The notes: generated by a model from the sequence alone, not told the origin. A stretch of 64,000 bases of DNA from Lachnospira hominis (ex Liu et al. 2021) (GCF_014287955.1 NZ_JACOPD010000001.1:310001-374000), one strand, 5' to 3'; counted from the stretch's first letter, positions 7,684 to 17,230 are shown. Made by a program: numbers and translations.

Positions 7684-10641
7684 TTATTCAATTAGTGAAC
7701 CAATTTCAGGCATAAGCATTTCTTTAAATTCTTTAATAAGAGCTCCATTAAATTTGAATTTAGGTAGTGCTTCAGATGTTTCCACTTTATATGTCGCATA
7801 ATCAGCAAGTTCCTTCAATTTATTTTCATTTGCCAGCTCTCCGTCTTTATAATTATAAGCCTCATATTTAACAGCTTCAAACGGAATATACCACTTTTTC
7901 GAAAATTTTTCTATTTCCTTATCTATGGCAGCATAACGCATCTGATTAATGATAACAGACATATCTTGTCCCATAAACTTGGCTTTATCCTGTTCGATTT
8001 CATCTAGTACCTGTAATAATAAATCACTTAGTTTAGAATTATCTTCTGCAAAATCTTTTACAATCTCTTTTAATTCCAGTAATTTATGTTCAAATTCTGC
8101 CTCATTAAATTCTATATCTTTTTGATCCAAGAAATCTACAAAACCTTGTAACAATTCTACAATGTACTCAAAATCAATTTTAAATTTACTATATGCCACT
8201 AAATCATAATCATCTCTAATTGGTTCATCTCCTGTATCATCTGGTGGATCCTTTTTTAATTCTTCAATAACATTATTATAAACTGCAGCATAATCTTCAT
8301 ATATCTGCTGGCTGAATCCATATTCATCCAAGATTTTAGGTTCAAAAGTTGAAAATGATTTCAAATGTGCATAATCATGATCTAAGTCTCTAAACAATTT
8401 AATAAATGTTTTCTTTTGTTTCTTAGATAATCCATTTACATCTGCTGGTGTAGGAGCAAATGTTCTTATTGTCTTTAATGATAAAACAAAATTATTAAGT
8501 ACAGTCTCCCAATCTTCAGCAATCGCTTGTCCTATACCACCCTTAGAATATAACACCAGTGCATCATTTATTTTTTTCTTATATTCTTTAGGACTTCTAA
8601 ATGTAACAATCTGACCATATTCCTTGTTTTGATCATATAAACGATTTGTTCTTGAAAATGCCTGTATCAATCCCTGCGGACTCATTGGAGGCCTGTCAAT
8701 AAATAATGTTGATAAACATGGAGCATCAAAACCTGTAAGCAACCTATCTACCACTATTACAATATCAACCTGCTGTTCCCTATCTGCATATCTTTTTTCT
8801 TTTCTTGCCAGTCTATCATTTAAATTGCCATTATATGCTCCAAGCCCTTCAATAGCATATTTTGTACCAAAAAGTTTATTATAATATGTTAAATATCTCT
8901 TCATGGAATCCTGATTAACTTGTGATTGTTCTTCATTTTCTGATACAGAAAATGTAATAGCAACTTTAGGAAAATCTGGTAAGATTCTTTTTACATCATC
9001 ACTTATTTTAAGTTCATCTTCCCCTGCTTTAATTTTCAAAATCATATCATAATATTTTTGAGCAATAGCTATAGATTCAACTGTAAGCATAGCTTCATAG
9101 GTCTTTCCCCTTCCATTCTGCATTCCAAATTTAGCTAATGATTGATTAATAATTATGTTCAAAACATTTCTCATGTGATTTACACTATGATAATATTTAT
9201 CTTCATCGTCCTTTGGAATATCTCTAGGTCCAAGATTTTCAACATTAAACCCTAGTACCGCTCCATCATGAATTGCTTCTTTTATCGTATAACTATGAAG
9301 GCATGGTCCATATAACTCTTCTGTTGTCTGCGGTAAATCACCTTTTTGTTCGTATCTATTCTCCTCAAATATAGGTGTTCCAGTAAACCCAAACCAGATT
9401 GAATTATTGAAAAATTTTTCTATATCTCTCTTTGTTTGAGGGGTTACTGCTCTGTGACATTCATCTACTACAAACGCTACCTTAAGAGCCTTTATTTTAT
9501 TATATTCTTTTGTTCCCTCTTTAAGTCGTCTGTTAATCATAACCTGCATCTTCTGACGAGTGGTTACAATCATCTGTCTGTTATCATCTGCTAATTTTTT
9601 TATCAAGCTACCCACATGTTCAGTATCGTCTACATCAATTGTATCGTTATCTGCATATGACTGAAAAGCACCTTTTGTCTGTAAATCTAAATCTTTTCTA
9701 TCAATTAAAAAAACAGTTTTTTGAATTGATGGTATATCCATCAAAAGATTTCTTGTAGCCTTATATGATGTCATTGTTTTTCCAGAACCAGTTGTATGCC
9801 AGATGTATCCTGATTTACCAGCTTTAGATGCTTCTCTCATTGCTTCAATAGCATGAATCTGGTAAGGTCTTAAAATAAGCAATTTTTTCTTGTCATTATC
9901 TAAAACTGTATATTTTGTCACCATCTCATGAGCCTGTGGTATTCTGAGTACAGCTTCAGCAAAATCAATATAATCACATACTGGCATATTTTCTCTATCT
10001 ATCCAGCCTGTTAAAAACTTTTTATTTAATTCAGTATCTCTTGCTGCTGAAAAATACTTTGTATCAACAGCATTACTAACCACAAACATCTGCACATTTG
10101 AAAAAATGCCATGAAATTTTCCTTCAGCTATGTATTTCTTTATCTGACGGTATCCGTCCATATAAGAATGTTCTTTGTTCTTTAATTCAATGTGAATTAA
10201 TGGTATGCCATTAATTAAAAGTGTAACATCAAATCTCCTGTCTCTTGCATTAACATCATTGTCATCTTTAAATGCCTGATACTGATTAATTACTTCATAA
10301 ACGCTTGAACCACCTGCCACATGTTCATTATTCATAACAACTAAATGAAGCGTCTCATTTCCTCTTTGAACATGAACATAAACTTTACCATTTTCTCCAA
10401 CAAGCCACTTTCCTGCATCATAAAATGATGCATGTGACAAATCATTTTTAACTTTTGCAAACTCAGATTCACTAAGTGGAATATCGTCTAATTTAGCTTT
10501 GTTATTCTGTTCCAAAATATATTTAAAATTATTCCACAAATCTTCTTCTGTCCTAATGTCTGGTCTATATGTCCATTGAGATTCGCCACTACAAAGCTGA
10601 TGTATAAGCCTATTTTCAATCACTGATTCTAATTCTGCCAT
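7684..10641 (-). CDS. hsdR: Type I restriction enzyme, HsdR (R) subunit
   Basis: A protein of about 985 residues, normal for HsdR. The N-terminal nuclease core shows FDVTLLINGIPLIHIELKNK, the D...ExK motif. It is followed by the SF2 translocase: Walker A HTTGSGKTMTSYKA, DECHRA (motif II), FTGTPIF (motif III) and QAFSRTNR (motif VI region). The C-terminal part is the helical region that contacts HsdM/HsdS. The start is the ATG at 10641; a GTG at 10647 is only three bases from AAAGGA. The gene follows hsdS without a gap and lies inside the invertible segment, so inversion also flips its direction. Confidence 0.92.
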   Translation of the reverse strand: MAELESVIENRLIHQLCSGESQWTYRPDIRTEEDLWNNFKYILEQNNKAKLDDIPLSESEFAKVKNDLSHASFYDAGKWLVGENGKVYVHVQRGNETLHLVVMNNEHVAGGSSVYEVINQYQAFKDDNDVNARDRRFDVTLLINGIPLIHIELKNKEHSYMDGYRQIKKYIAEGKFHGIFSNVQMFVVSNAVDTKYFSAARDTELNKKFLTGWIDRENMPVCDYIDFAEAVLRIPQAHEMVTKYTVLDNDKKKLLILRPYQIHAIEAMREASKAGKSGYIWHTTGSGKTMTSYKATRNLLMDIPSIQKTVFLIDRKDLDLQTKGAFQSYADNDTIDVDDTEHVGSLIKKLADDNRQMIVTTRQKMQVMINRRLKEGTKEYNKIKALKVAFVVDECHRAVTPQTKRDIEKFFNNSIWFGFTGTPIFEENRYEQKGDLPQTTEELYGPCLHSYTIKEAIHDGAVLGFNVENLGPRDIPKDDEDKYYHSVNHMRNVLNIIINQSLAKFGMQNGRGKTYEAMLTVESIAIAQKYYDMILKIKAGEDELKISDDVKRILPDFPKVAITFSVSENEEQSQVNQDSMKRYLTYYNKLFGTKYAIEGLGAYNGNLNDRLARKEKRYADREQQVDIVIVVDRLLTGFDAPCLSTLFIDRPPMSPQGLIQAFSRTNRLYDQNKEYGQIVTFRSPKEYKKKINDALVLYSKGGIGQAIAEDWETVLNNFVLSLKTIRTFAPTPADVNGLSKKQKKTFIKLFRDLDHDYAHLKSFSTFEPKILDEYGFSQQIYEDYAAVYNNVIEELKKDPPDDTGDEPIRDDYDLVAYSKFKIDFEYIVELLQGFVDFLDQKDIEFNEAEFEHKLLELKEIVKDFAEDNSKLSDLLLQVLDEIEQDKAKFMGQDMSVIINQMRYAAIDKEIEKFSKKWYIPFEAVKYEAYNYKDGELANENKLKELADYATYKVETSEALPKFKFNGALIKEFKEMLMPEIGSLIE

Positions 10642-10647
10642 AATCAC

Positions 10648-11847
10648 TTATCCTTTCTGCGGAAACATATTCTGTAACATATATTTTTTAAATTCTTTTA
10701 GTTCATCACACTTACGTTGATGAAGAGTGATGAGGTGGTCAAGGTTGCTAAAGTATGTTCCAATCGCCATCTGTTCTTCACTCGTTTTAGGTATTCTGAA
10801 CTCCGTATTTGATACTAAATTCCAATCTGCACGAGGCATTTTTGAACCTGCTGATTGATTTGCAACATCATCAAATTGTTGTGTCTGTATAAGTCTATAA
10901 ATGAAACTTTTATCTGTTTCAACTGGTTTAAGAACCCACCAATCTCCTACTGCAATCCCACTAAAATCAGGGTTTAACCAATTATGAAGATATGGTCGCA
11001 ATTTTCCATAAAGGATTTGTGTACCATTAAAAACAATGCCTGTTTTCTGCTGCTCTTTGTATTTAATATCTTTATTTAATCTGCCTTCTCCTGCAATAAC
11101 ATCTTCGTATTCAACGCTTGGATAAGTAGATGAAGAAACACCAACAGTTGATTCTCGCATTGTAATATTAGCAAACTTACGCTGTTCCCAATCGTTAGTA
11201 AATCCAGCAAATCTGATTTCTGGTTTTTTTGCATCTTTTTTCGGAAACATTTTTTGAAGCATAAATTTTTTTAACTTTTTTGTTTCATCACACTTACGCT
11301 GATGAAGAGTGATGAGGTTATCGATATTTTCAAAATATGCTGCAATCATTTCTTGCTCTCGAATAGAAGGAAAAGAAACATCTATATTCTTCAACTTTTC
11401 AAAGTAAAGATTGGTAACACTTCCCCCTTCCACTCTCATGGCAAATTCATTCTGTAATGTAGCATTAAACATTGTAGCCGTGAACAACGGATTGTTATCC
11501 GTGTTGAATACAGAAATCATTTCACCAATCGCTACATCCTTCATAGATAGCCATGTACAGTGGTTATAATCCATAGGATTTTCCCCAACTCGTGGAATTA
11601 AAACCTCTGTTCCTTTACTAAATCTAAGGTTTTCTGGCGGCATATTGGTGTAGGAATAAACTCTATCTATTTTTGCTCCAAATTTCGTATAAAGTTCTCC
11701 ATATCGAATACACGGAATGGTTGCATCCTCTGTTACTGACCATTTAGGGCAGCTTCTTCCGTAATAAAAATCCCCCCAATCCCCCAACTTACGCTGTTCC
11801 CAATCATCAGTAAATCCTTTGAATCTAATATTAGGTGTATTTCCCAT
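10648..11847 (-). CDS. hsdS: Type I specificity subunit HsdS (expressed copy)
   Basis: A protein of 399 residues with the repeated architecture of S subunits: MGNTPNIRFKGFTDDWEQRK, TRD1 to about residue 175, the conserved spacer (NLITLHQRKCDETKKLKK, then FAGFTNDWEQRK), TRD2, and a terminal conserved helix (HLITLHQRKCDELKEFKK). It selects the bipartite DNA target for both methylation and cleavage. It starts two bases after hsdM. All four inverted repeats shared with the silent copy fall at the edges of the recognition domains, so TRD exchange preserves the frame. Confidence 0.93.
   Translation of the reverse strand: MGNTPNIRFKGFTDDWEQRKLGDWGDFYYGRSCPKWSVTEDATIPCIRYGELYTKFGAKIDRVYSYTNMPPENLRFSKGTEVLIPRVGENPMDYNHCTWLSMKDVAIGEMISVFNTDNNPLFTATMFNATLQNEFAMRVEGGSVTNLYFEKLKNIDVSFPSIREQEMIAAYFENIDNLITLHQRKCDETKKLKKFMLQKMFPKKDAKKPEIRFAGFTNDWEQRKFANITMRESTVGVSSSTYPSVEYEDVIAGEGRLNKDIKYKEQQKTGIVFNGTQILYGKLRPYLHNWLNPDFSGIAVGDWWVLKPVETDKSFIYRLIQTQQFDDVANQSAGSKMPRADWNLVSNTEFRIPKTSEEQMAIGTYFSNLDHLITLHQRKCDELKEFKKYMLQNMFPQKG
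10719..11803 (-). repeat. Inverted repeats of the hsdS inversion system, expressed side
   Basis: Partners of the silent-side repeats: IR4 10719-10743, IR2 11174-11193, IR3 11292-11316 and IR1 11780-11803. Each is base-for-base the reverse complement of its partner. Confidence 0.9.
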
Positions 11848-11849
11848 TC

Positions 11850-13445
11850 TTACACCTCCTTAAGAATCTCTATAAATTCATTAATTGCTGTTTCTGTCTC
11901 AGATGAGCTAAATGTAAGATTATTAAGCATATCCACTAAGGCTGTATTACTTTCCTTAATAGCCTTATTGGTCTCTTTTATACTATTTGTAAGTGCCTTT
12001 ATATCTACTTCATCCTCTTCTTCACTTGTATCTACATATCTAGGGATATTAAGATTAAAATCATTTGCTTTTATATCTTCATATGAAGCCAAATATGCCA
12101 GTTTATCCACAGATTTTCTATTATTATAGAGTTCTAATACTTTATCAATATGTTCTTCATTCATTACATTTTGCTTTTTTTCTTTTTCATAGAGATTAGA
12201 TGCATCTATAAAAAGGACATCTCTACCCTCCCTATGCTTTTTAAGCACTACTATACATGTTGGAATTGATGTATTGTAAAACATGTTAGCCGGCAAACCA
12301 ATTACTGCATATATAGAACCGTTTTTCAGTAAAGTCTCTCTGATTGTGCCTTCAGCAGCCCCTCTAAATAACACTCCATGAGGAAGTACGATTGCCATTG
12401 TTCCCGTCTGTTTCAAATGATAAAAACCATGAAGCAAAAATGCATAGTCTGCTTTTGATTTAGGTGCAAGTTTTCCACCGTAATCCATAAATCTTTCATC
12501 TTGTTTAAACCCTTCTGCCGCAGACCATTTAGCTGAATAAGGAGGATTCATAGTAACAACATCAAATTCTGTCTCTTCATCAGTAGGCCAGTCGGCATCT
12601 AATGTATCTCCATTTCTTAAATGCTGATTTTCAGGATGAACTCTATGTAAAAACATATTCATTCTTGCTAAATTATAAGTTGAGGGCATAAGCTCCTGAC
12701 CATAGTACTTAATATAGTCTGGTTCTGTTGAATAATTTCTACAACTGAGCATTAAAGAACCCGAACCCATACACGGATCATAAACCTGAAGCCCTCTTTT
12801 ATTTTCCTGCCCCGTCATTGCAATTCTGCAAAGAATCTGTGCCGGTCCATGCGGAGTATAAAATTCGCCCGCTTTCTTGCCGGTTTCCGATGCAAACTGT
12901 CCTATTAAATACTCATACGCATTTCCAAGAACGTCTCCTTTTGCGTGAATTAAATCTGCTCCATCAAGTACTTTTATCACTTCTGCTATTGTAGCACTCT
13001 GTTTCTGATCTCCTGTTCCTAATCTGTTAGAATACAAATCTACATCAGCAAACAATCCATTAAATAATTCATCTGATTCCTGAATACGATTAAATGCTGC
13101 CTGTAATTTCTCTCTATTAAATGAATTTCCCTTAGCATCATTTAATATACTTACATATGTCATATCCGGTTCAAGTGTATAATGCATTGACTCTCTCAAT
13201 TCCTGTAACAAATCCTTTGCATCCTCTGTTTTCATTACTTCTTCATATTGTTTTTGTGCTTCTTGTAAATCATCAGGCGTCTCGTCATTCAGCAAATCGT
13301 ACACCTTTGCTAAATATGAATCTGATAAATATTTATAAAAAATTAATCCTAATAAATATGTTTTGTACTCATTCGCATCCATCTTTCCTCGGAGCACATC
13401 TGCCCCACTCCATAATACCTGCAATAAATCTTTACTTTCTGCCAT
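11850..13445 (-). CDS. hsdM: Type I DNA methyltransferase, HsdM (M) subunit
   Basis: A protein of 531 residues, usual for HsdM. The N-terminal helical domain is followed by the AdoMet-binding motif I (VYDPCMGSGSLMLS) and the catalytic NPPY of N6-adenine methylases (VVTMNPPYSAKW). The C-terminal coiled region (about residue 480 on) should bind HsdS. It methylates adenine in the target set by HsdS and is the core of the restriction complex. It follows the half-S gene by three bases and has a GAGG ribosome binding site. Confidence 0.95.
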   Translation of the reverse strand: MAESKDLLQVLWSGADVLRGKMDANEYKTYLLGLIFYKYLSDSYLAKVYDLLNDETPDDLQEAQKQYEEVMKTEDAKDLLQELRESMHYTLEPDMTYVSILNDAKGNSFNREKLQAAFNRIQESDELFNGLFADVDLYSNRLGTGDQKQSATIAEVIKVLDGADLIHAKGDVLGNAYEYLIGQFASETGKKAGEFYTPHGPAQILCRIAMTGQENKRGLQVYDPCMGSGSLMLSCRNYSTEPDYIKYYGQELMPSTYNLARMNMFLHRVHPENQHLRNGDTLDADWPTDEETEFDVVTMNPPYSAKWSAAEGFKQDERFMDYGGKLAPKSKADYAFLLHGFYHLKQTGTMAIVLPHGVLFRGAAEGTIRETLLKNGSIYAVIGLPANMFYNTSIPTCIVVLKKHREGRDVLFIDASNLYEKEKKQNVMNEEHIDKVLELYNNRKSVDKLAYLASYEDIKANDFNLNIPRYVDTSEEEDEVDIKALTNSIKETNKAIKESNTALVDMLNNLTFSSSETETAINEFIEILKEV

Positions 13446-13448
13446 TTT

Positions 13449-13973
13449 TTAATCCTCCTCAAGTTTCCTTATAATTGTAAGAGTTAATTTCTTAATATCC
13501 TCTGCCTGCTTTATCATTCGTCGATTTTGCACTAAAGACTGCCTATATATTTCACCAATCTTATGTTGCGTTTCTATATCAGGCAATCTTATTTTCAATT
13601 CCCCTACTATTTTCATATTTAACTTTTTTACACTTAAAGTTGTTCCCTGATGAACCATTGCTATTTGCTGTTTAAAATCCTTTCCCTCATTAAATTGATA
13701 ACAAAAATACCACTTATCCAGTATTTGCTCATTAAATTCGCATTTTAGAAAATTTGATGTAATACATTTATCTTTATTATCAACTGAAACCGGAGCCACC
13801 TTTGATTTTATAAGATTGATGATACATTCTGATTTATTACTTGGCTTTGTTATTCCATACAAATCATTTTCGAAATCCTCTAACGAATACAAAATTAATT
13901 CCGGCTCTTTAATTCTCGTAGGATTTTTACCTATTGTAAAGCTAACTATGTCACTTAATTGTTCTAATTTCAT
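13449..13973 (-). CDS. Half-size HsdS-like protein (single target recognition domain)
   Basis: A protein of 174 residues with the look of one TRD plus its helical conserved region. The second half (QQIAMVHQGTTLSVKKLN, then IRLPDIETQHKIGEIYRQ and a long helix) matches the end of an S-subunit half, including the LPDIETQHKIG segment. It is the first gene of the operon, read from a strong promoter, and hsdM follows three bases after. A single-TRD S protein can in principle dimerise and act as a full S subunit, or it may be an accessory or regulatory relic. It shares no inversion repeats with the full hsdS genes. Confidence 0.65.
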   Translation of the reverse strand: MKLEQLSDIVSFTIGKNPTRIKEPELILYSLEDFENDLYGITKPSNKSECIINLIKSKVAPVSVDNKDKCITSNFLKCEFNEQILDKWYFCYQFNEGKDFKQQIAMVHQGTTLSVKKLNMKIVGELKIRLPDIETQHKIGEIYRQSLVQNRRMIKQAEDIKKLTLTIIRKLEED

Positions 13974-13986
13974 CGCAGCCCCTTTC

Positions 13987-14061
13987 TGTAATTTAGCTAA
14001 ATTACATTTTTATAATATCATATTAACCAATTTTGTCAATATGTAATTTAATCAAATTACA
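13987..14061 (-). promoter_or_regulatory. Promoter of the type I operon flanked by two palindromic operators
   Basis: On the minus strand TTGACA (14034-14039) and TATTAT (14012-14017) are 16 bases apart. A palindrome with arms TGTAATTT and AAATTACA lies on each side. The copy at 13987-14006 (TGTAATTTAGCTAAATTACA) is downstream of the -10, and the copy at 14042-14061 is upstream of the -35. The spacing suggests a dimeric repressor acting from both sides. No regulator gene lies in the operon. Confidence 0.75.
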
Positions 14062-15337
14062 TATATCAACTAATTATCGAGCCTATCTATTATTGGTGGA
14101 ATTTATATTATAATTTTTATTAATTACTTCAATAAGAAGATTTCTATTCTGCGTGCTTCCTCTTATCATAATCTGATATTCAAAACGCCACGGCATCAAT
14201 ATTAACTTCATTAAAATTCAGTACATGACCGAGAATAATTAAAAAATATCATATAAGAATTTTCTATATTCCTATATGATAAAAATCACAGTTTCATATT
14301 AACATTTATAATAATATTATTAACCACTTTAGCCCATAAATAATTTCATCTTTAATATTATATAATTAAATTGCATTAATTGAGACATATATTTAATACT
14401 ATTTGTGCCCATTACTATAACAGTTTAATACTTAAATTAACTGTTTTCCCTTCATATCTATCAGCCCTACTTTTCATAAAATTATTATATCAAAAATACA
14501 ATAAAGAATCTATATGTCTATTTATTCATAATAATTTCGAGAATTAAGATTAGTTTTGAAATACTTTTACTGAATTACCAATGCCACTTTCCTTATTCAC
14601 AAATAAACCTCCATTAGTCAAAAACTTTTCCAGCTTGACTTAGCTTTACAATTTACATGGTAATTGCACTATATTAAAATTGGTATCACGAAAATTCATA
14701 CTTATCAAAAACACAACTCCCGCTTATCATACGTTTTTATTTCACAATTCTTATACTAATTTCAACATTGCATTGTTTGGGAAATGTCATTTTAAAAATA
14801 AGAATTCCGCTGTTGCTGCTGTCCGAAAAAAGTGACTCCCCATATATCAGCAGTTTTGTCTACATTTTGGTGGCAACAATTATTACTGTTTTCATCTTCA
14901 ATGTGTTCCATATCATATCCGTAAAGCAGAAATTTCAGACAACCTAATCAAACAAATTCAACTTAACATTAGCAACAACAGTAATACAAACACTATATTC
15001 ATTTTTTGACTAGTGAATCGTCTGAGGTATCCAGGTTAACCTATCGGCTAACCAGCTCCAACAACACAAACTGCATTCATATTGGCATATTCTTTTATAT
15101 ATCACACTTCTATCTGGGCACTTTAGAAAATTTAACATTCTGTAGATGTAATGCCGAATTTCCACAAGCCAATTCCTTAATATTCATAATTATGTAAATC
15201 ACTCCATACAATGGCATCGCCCCAATTAGAGAGACTTTTTTCCAGTTTATTCTTCTCATTCATTTTTATATACTACCATGGTACTTTTATCAGTTGGAAT
15301 AGCCCTTATTATTTGTCCATTCAATAAATCGTTTTAT
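14062..15337. other. Gene-poor AT-rich stretch with decayed remnants
   Basis: About 1.3 kb without an intact gene. It holds a hairpin at about 14240-14280 (ATCATATAAGAAT pairing with ATTCCTATATGAT), a start-less membrane-protein remnant at 14678-14947, and AT-rich sequence in which I see nothing else. It separates the type I operon promoter from an IS fragment. Confidence 0.6.
14678..14947 (+). pseudogene. Remnant of a multi-pass membrane protein
   Basis: An open frame of 89 codons with no start codon of any usual kind. It encodes two or three hydrophobic stretches (PLIIRFYFTILILISTL; ISSFVYILVATIITVFIF) and a basic tail VKQKFQTT. The pattern is that of the last membrane spans of a larger protein, possibly an acyltransferase-3-like enzyme, but the family is not certain. 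It is truncated at its 5' end. Confidence 0.35.
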
Positions 15338-15964
15338 CTATAAATCCGCTTCTTCTTTTGTATTTATTTTCAGGAGCTCTTTTGCCAGATTATATAACTC
15401 TGTACCTGCCATTGAATTAGGTCTTGATGTCGTGTAACGCTTTACCTGGCAGAATACATGGAAAACGTATCTTTGATGCTTTGCTCCGGACCATACTTTT
15501 TCGAATGCCTTTGCGAACCCTATTCCGTCGTCAGATACAACCATTCTCGGTTCGGCTATTTGTTTCATTAAAGACGTCCATGCAGCAGCATATTCATATC
15601 TGCATAAATACCAGCCAAGGACATATTTATCATCACAACAGATTAAAACGCACGCTTTTCTTCCCAGATAAATACCATCAAGATACACGACATCCCTGCT
15701 GTTCTCGACTTTAGGCTGCATAGGCCATATATTCCAATATTTAGCGGTTTTGTGTCTGAATGTTCTTCCATCTCTGTGCATCGATGATTGGGATTCTTTG
15801 CCAAACAACCAATCCAAGAAGATTTGCAGTTATTTGGCAGAGTTGTCTATTTTGTGTGTAACTGATGAATTGCATTTTCTGCAAAGCCAACGCTGTGACC
15901 CTGCTTTTGTTTTTCCGGCTTTAATACATTTATTTCTACATACAGGACAATTTACTTGATTCAT
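15338..15964 (-). pseudogene. IS1249-like (IS256 group) transposase, broken
   Basis: The gene starts at the ATG at 15964 with a zinc ribbon (CPVCRNKCIKAGKTKAG, then WLCRKC). It stops at an in-frame TAA at 15830-15832, where the family normally has a Gln codon (CAA to TAA). Past that codon the same frame continues FLDWLFGKESQSS to the DDE-type core (VVYLDGIYLGRK; MVVSDDGIGFAKAFEKVW). It ends at 15338, well short of a full transposase of roughly 390 residues. So it carries both a nonsense codon and a 3' truncation. Confidence 0.75.
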
Positions 15965-16033
15965 TTAATCTTCCTCCGTTGTTGCTGTTTCAAGGAAGAT
16001 TAAACACTGTTTTCCCCTTTATTTGCAAGGGAT

Positions 16034-16155
16034 GCAGGTGTTTTTATCAACACGTTTTGTCCACCCTCAAAGTTGTTTCAAAAAAGATTGAACCACCCTC
16101 AGCCCTTTAATTTCAAAGGCTGAGGGCGGTTTCTATCAACACATTTTGTCCTATA
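16034..16155. repeat. Probable end of the IS1249-like element with hairpin
   Basis: A 17-base motif ATCAACAC(G/A)TTTTGTCC occurs at 16046-16062 and again in the same orientation at 16135-16151. Between them ACCACCCTCAGCC (16092-16104) pairs with GGCTGAGGGCGGT (16118-16130) with one mismatch. It lies just upstream of the transposase start, as expected for a terminal region. Confidence 0.5.
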
Positions 16156-16159
16156 GGTC

Positions 16160-16252
16160 TTATTTTCGCTTGCTCTTCCTCAAATAGTTTTTCTCTTTAT
16201 CTCCAAAAACAAGCAATGCTATAATCAAGCTAACAAATGACAAATTGATTAT
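16160..16252 (-). pseudogene. Fragment of a holin-like toxin gene
   Basis: The frame reads IINLSFVSLIIALLVFGDK and then a basic tail ending RKSKRK before a stop. This matches the second half of the intact 38-residue holin-like toxin at 40674-40790 (LMSFGSLIVALLAFLDK). The N-terminal part and start codon are missing. Confidence 0.55.
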
Positions 16253-16258
16253 CTGTTG

Positions 16259-16771
16259 TTATTTCAACCCTGCCGCCTTAAACTTTTCCAATCTGTAATG
16301 GTGTTCATCATCCAATTCCTTAACACCATTTTTGTAATCATATCCAAATTTTCTATAAAATTCCGTTGCTGTAATAGATGCTGGTATCTCAATTCTGCTT
16401 GCTCTTACATAAAATTCATCCGTTTCTAATGTATTTATGATTTTTCTTCCAACACCCTTTCCATGAAATTCCGGGAGGACAAAAATTGACAAAAGTATAC
16501 TTTCTGTTTCACTTTCCCAAAAACTTGAGATAGAACCTGTTCCAATTATTTTTCCATCAAATTCAAAGACATACATATGTGCATAACTTGCCACACTCAG
16601 AACCTTTTCCACATTGTAAACCTTTGCAAGTTTCTCCATTGCTGATATGCCATAATCTTTACTGTTAACCTCTAAGAAATTCCTGACAATAAGATTTCTG
16701 ACCTCTTTGGCATCCTCTTTCTTAAATCTCCTTACCTCAATATAACTCTTTACATAAAAAACTAATGTCAT
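16259..16771 (-). CDS. GNAT-family N-acetyltransferase
   Basis: A protein of 170 residues. The GNAT fold runs from EVRRFKKEDAKEVRNLI to the acetyl-CoA loop LPEFHGKGVGRKIINTL and the C-terminal FYRKFGYDYKNG. The substrate is unknown. The first dozen residues (TLVFYVKSY) do not belong to this domain: they are the C-terminal end of the upstream GNAT, joined in frame. The natural start has therefore been lost or is a non-ATG codon near IEVRRF, and the ATG at 16771 has only a weak ribosome binding site. Expression may depend on the upstream gene. Confidence 0.75.
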   Translation of the reverse strand: MTLVFYVKSYIEVRRFKKEDAKEVRNLIVRNFLEVNSKDYGISAMEKLAKVYNVEKVLSVASYAHMYVFEFDGKIIGTGSISSFWESETESILLSIFVLPEFHGKGVGRKIINTLETDEFYVRASRIEIPASITATEFYRKFGYDYKNGVKELDDEHHYRLEKFKAAGLK

Positions 16772-16819
16772 ATTTTCATTTACAACTATTTCATCTCCAG
16801 TTCGAACAAATCCACATTT

Positions 16820-17230
16820 TTAATACAAATGGCAATTCTTCTCTTCCTGCTTGATAGTGGATAACCACCATTCTATTGTATTCGGATAAATATCAAATAA
16901 TTGTTTGATTACGTTACTGGCAATCCCTTTATTTTGAAACTTTGGAATAACAAAAATAGGAGATATCCAATTTACATTCTTGTGTACTTTTTGCCCTTTA
17001 TGCCATTTAACTCTTACAGCTCCAGCTTTCTCACCATTAAACAAAATAAAATAGAAATCCGAATTATCATCAACTATCTTCTTTGTTATTGTTTCAAGAC
17101 TTTCTTTCGCCGGACTTGTAGCATCATCCTGATATTTTTCATATAAGGGCATAAACGCTTCTATCTGCAGTTTATGCAGACATTCAGCATCTTCTCTTGT
17201 TATCAGTTTAAGTTCAATTAAATCATTCAT
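16820..17230 (-). pseudogene. GNAT acetyltransferase truncated by a nonsense codon
   Basis: Starts at the ATG at 17230 (AGAGGTG upstream) and gives 136 residues of a GNAT domain (LITREDAECLHKLQIEAF; IPKFQNKGIASNVIKQL) that stops at NCHLY. The stop is TAA at 16820-16822. Beyond it the same frame continues KCGFVRTGDEIVVNENMTLV, the normal end of the domain, and then runs into the next GNAT gene. One base change (probably GAA to TAA) has separated them. The last strand of the fold is missing, so activity is doubtful. It is the first gene behind a leader-peptide attenuator. Confidence 0.7.

Noticed and set aside
15190-15280. A 28-codon minus-strand ORF beginning MNEKNKLEKSLSNWGDA, considered as a bacteriocin precursor.
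   Set aside because: No ribosome binding site, no processing motif and no transport or immunity gene nearby; in a decayed region.
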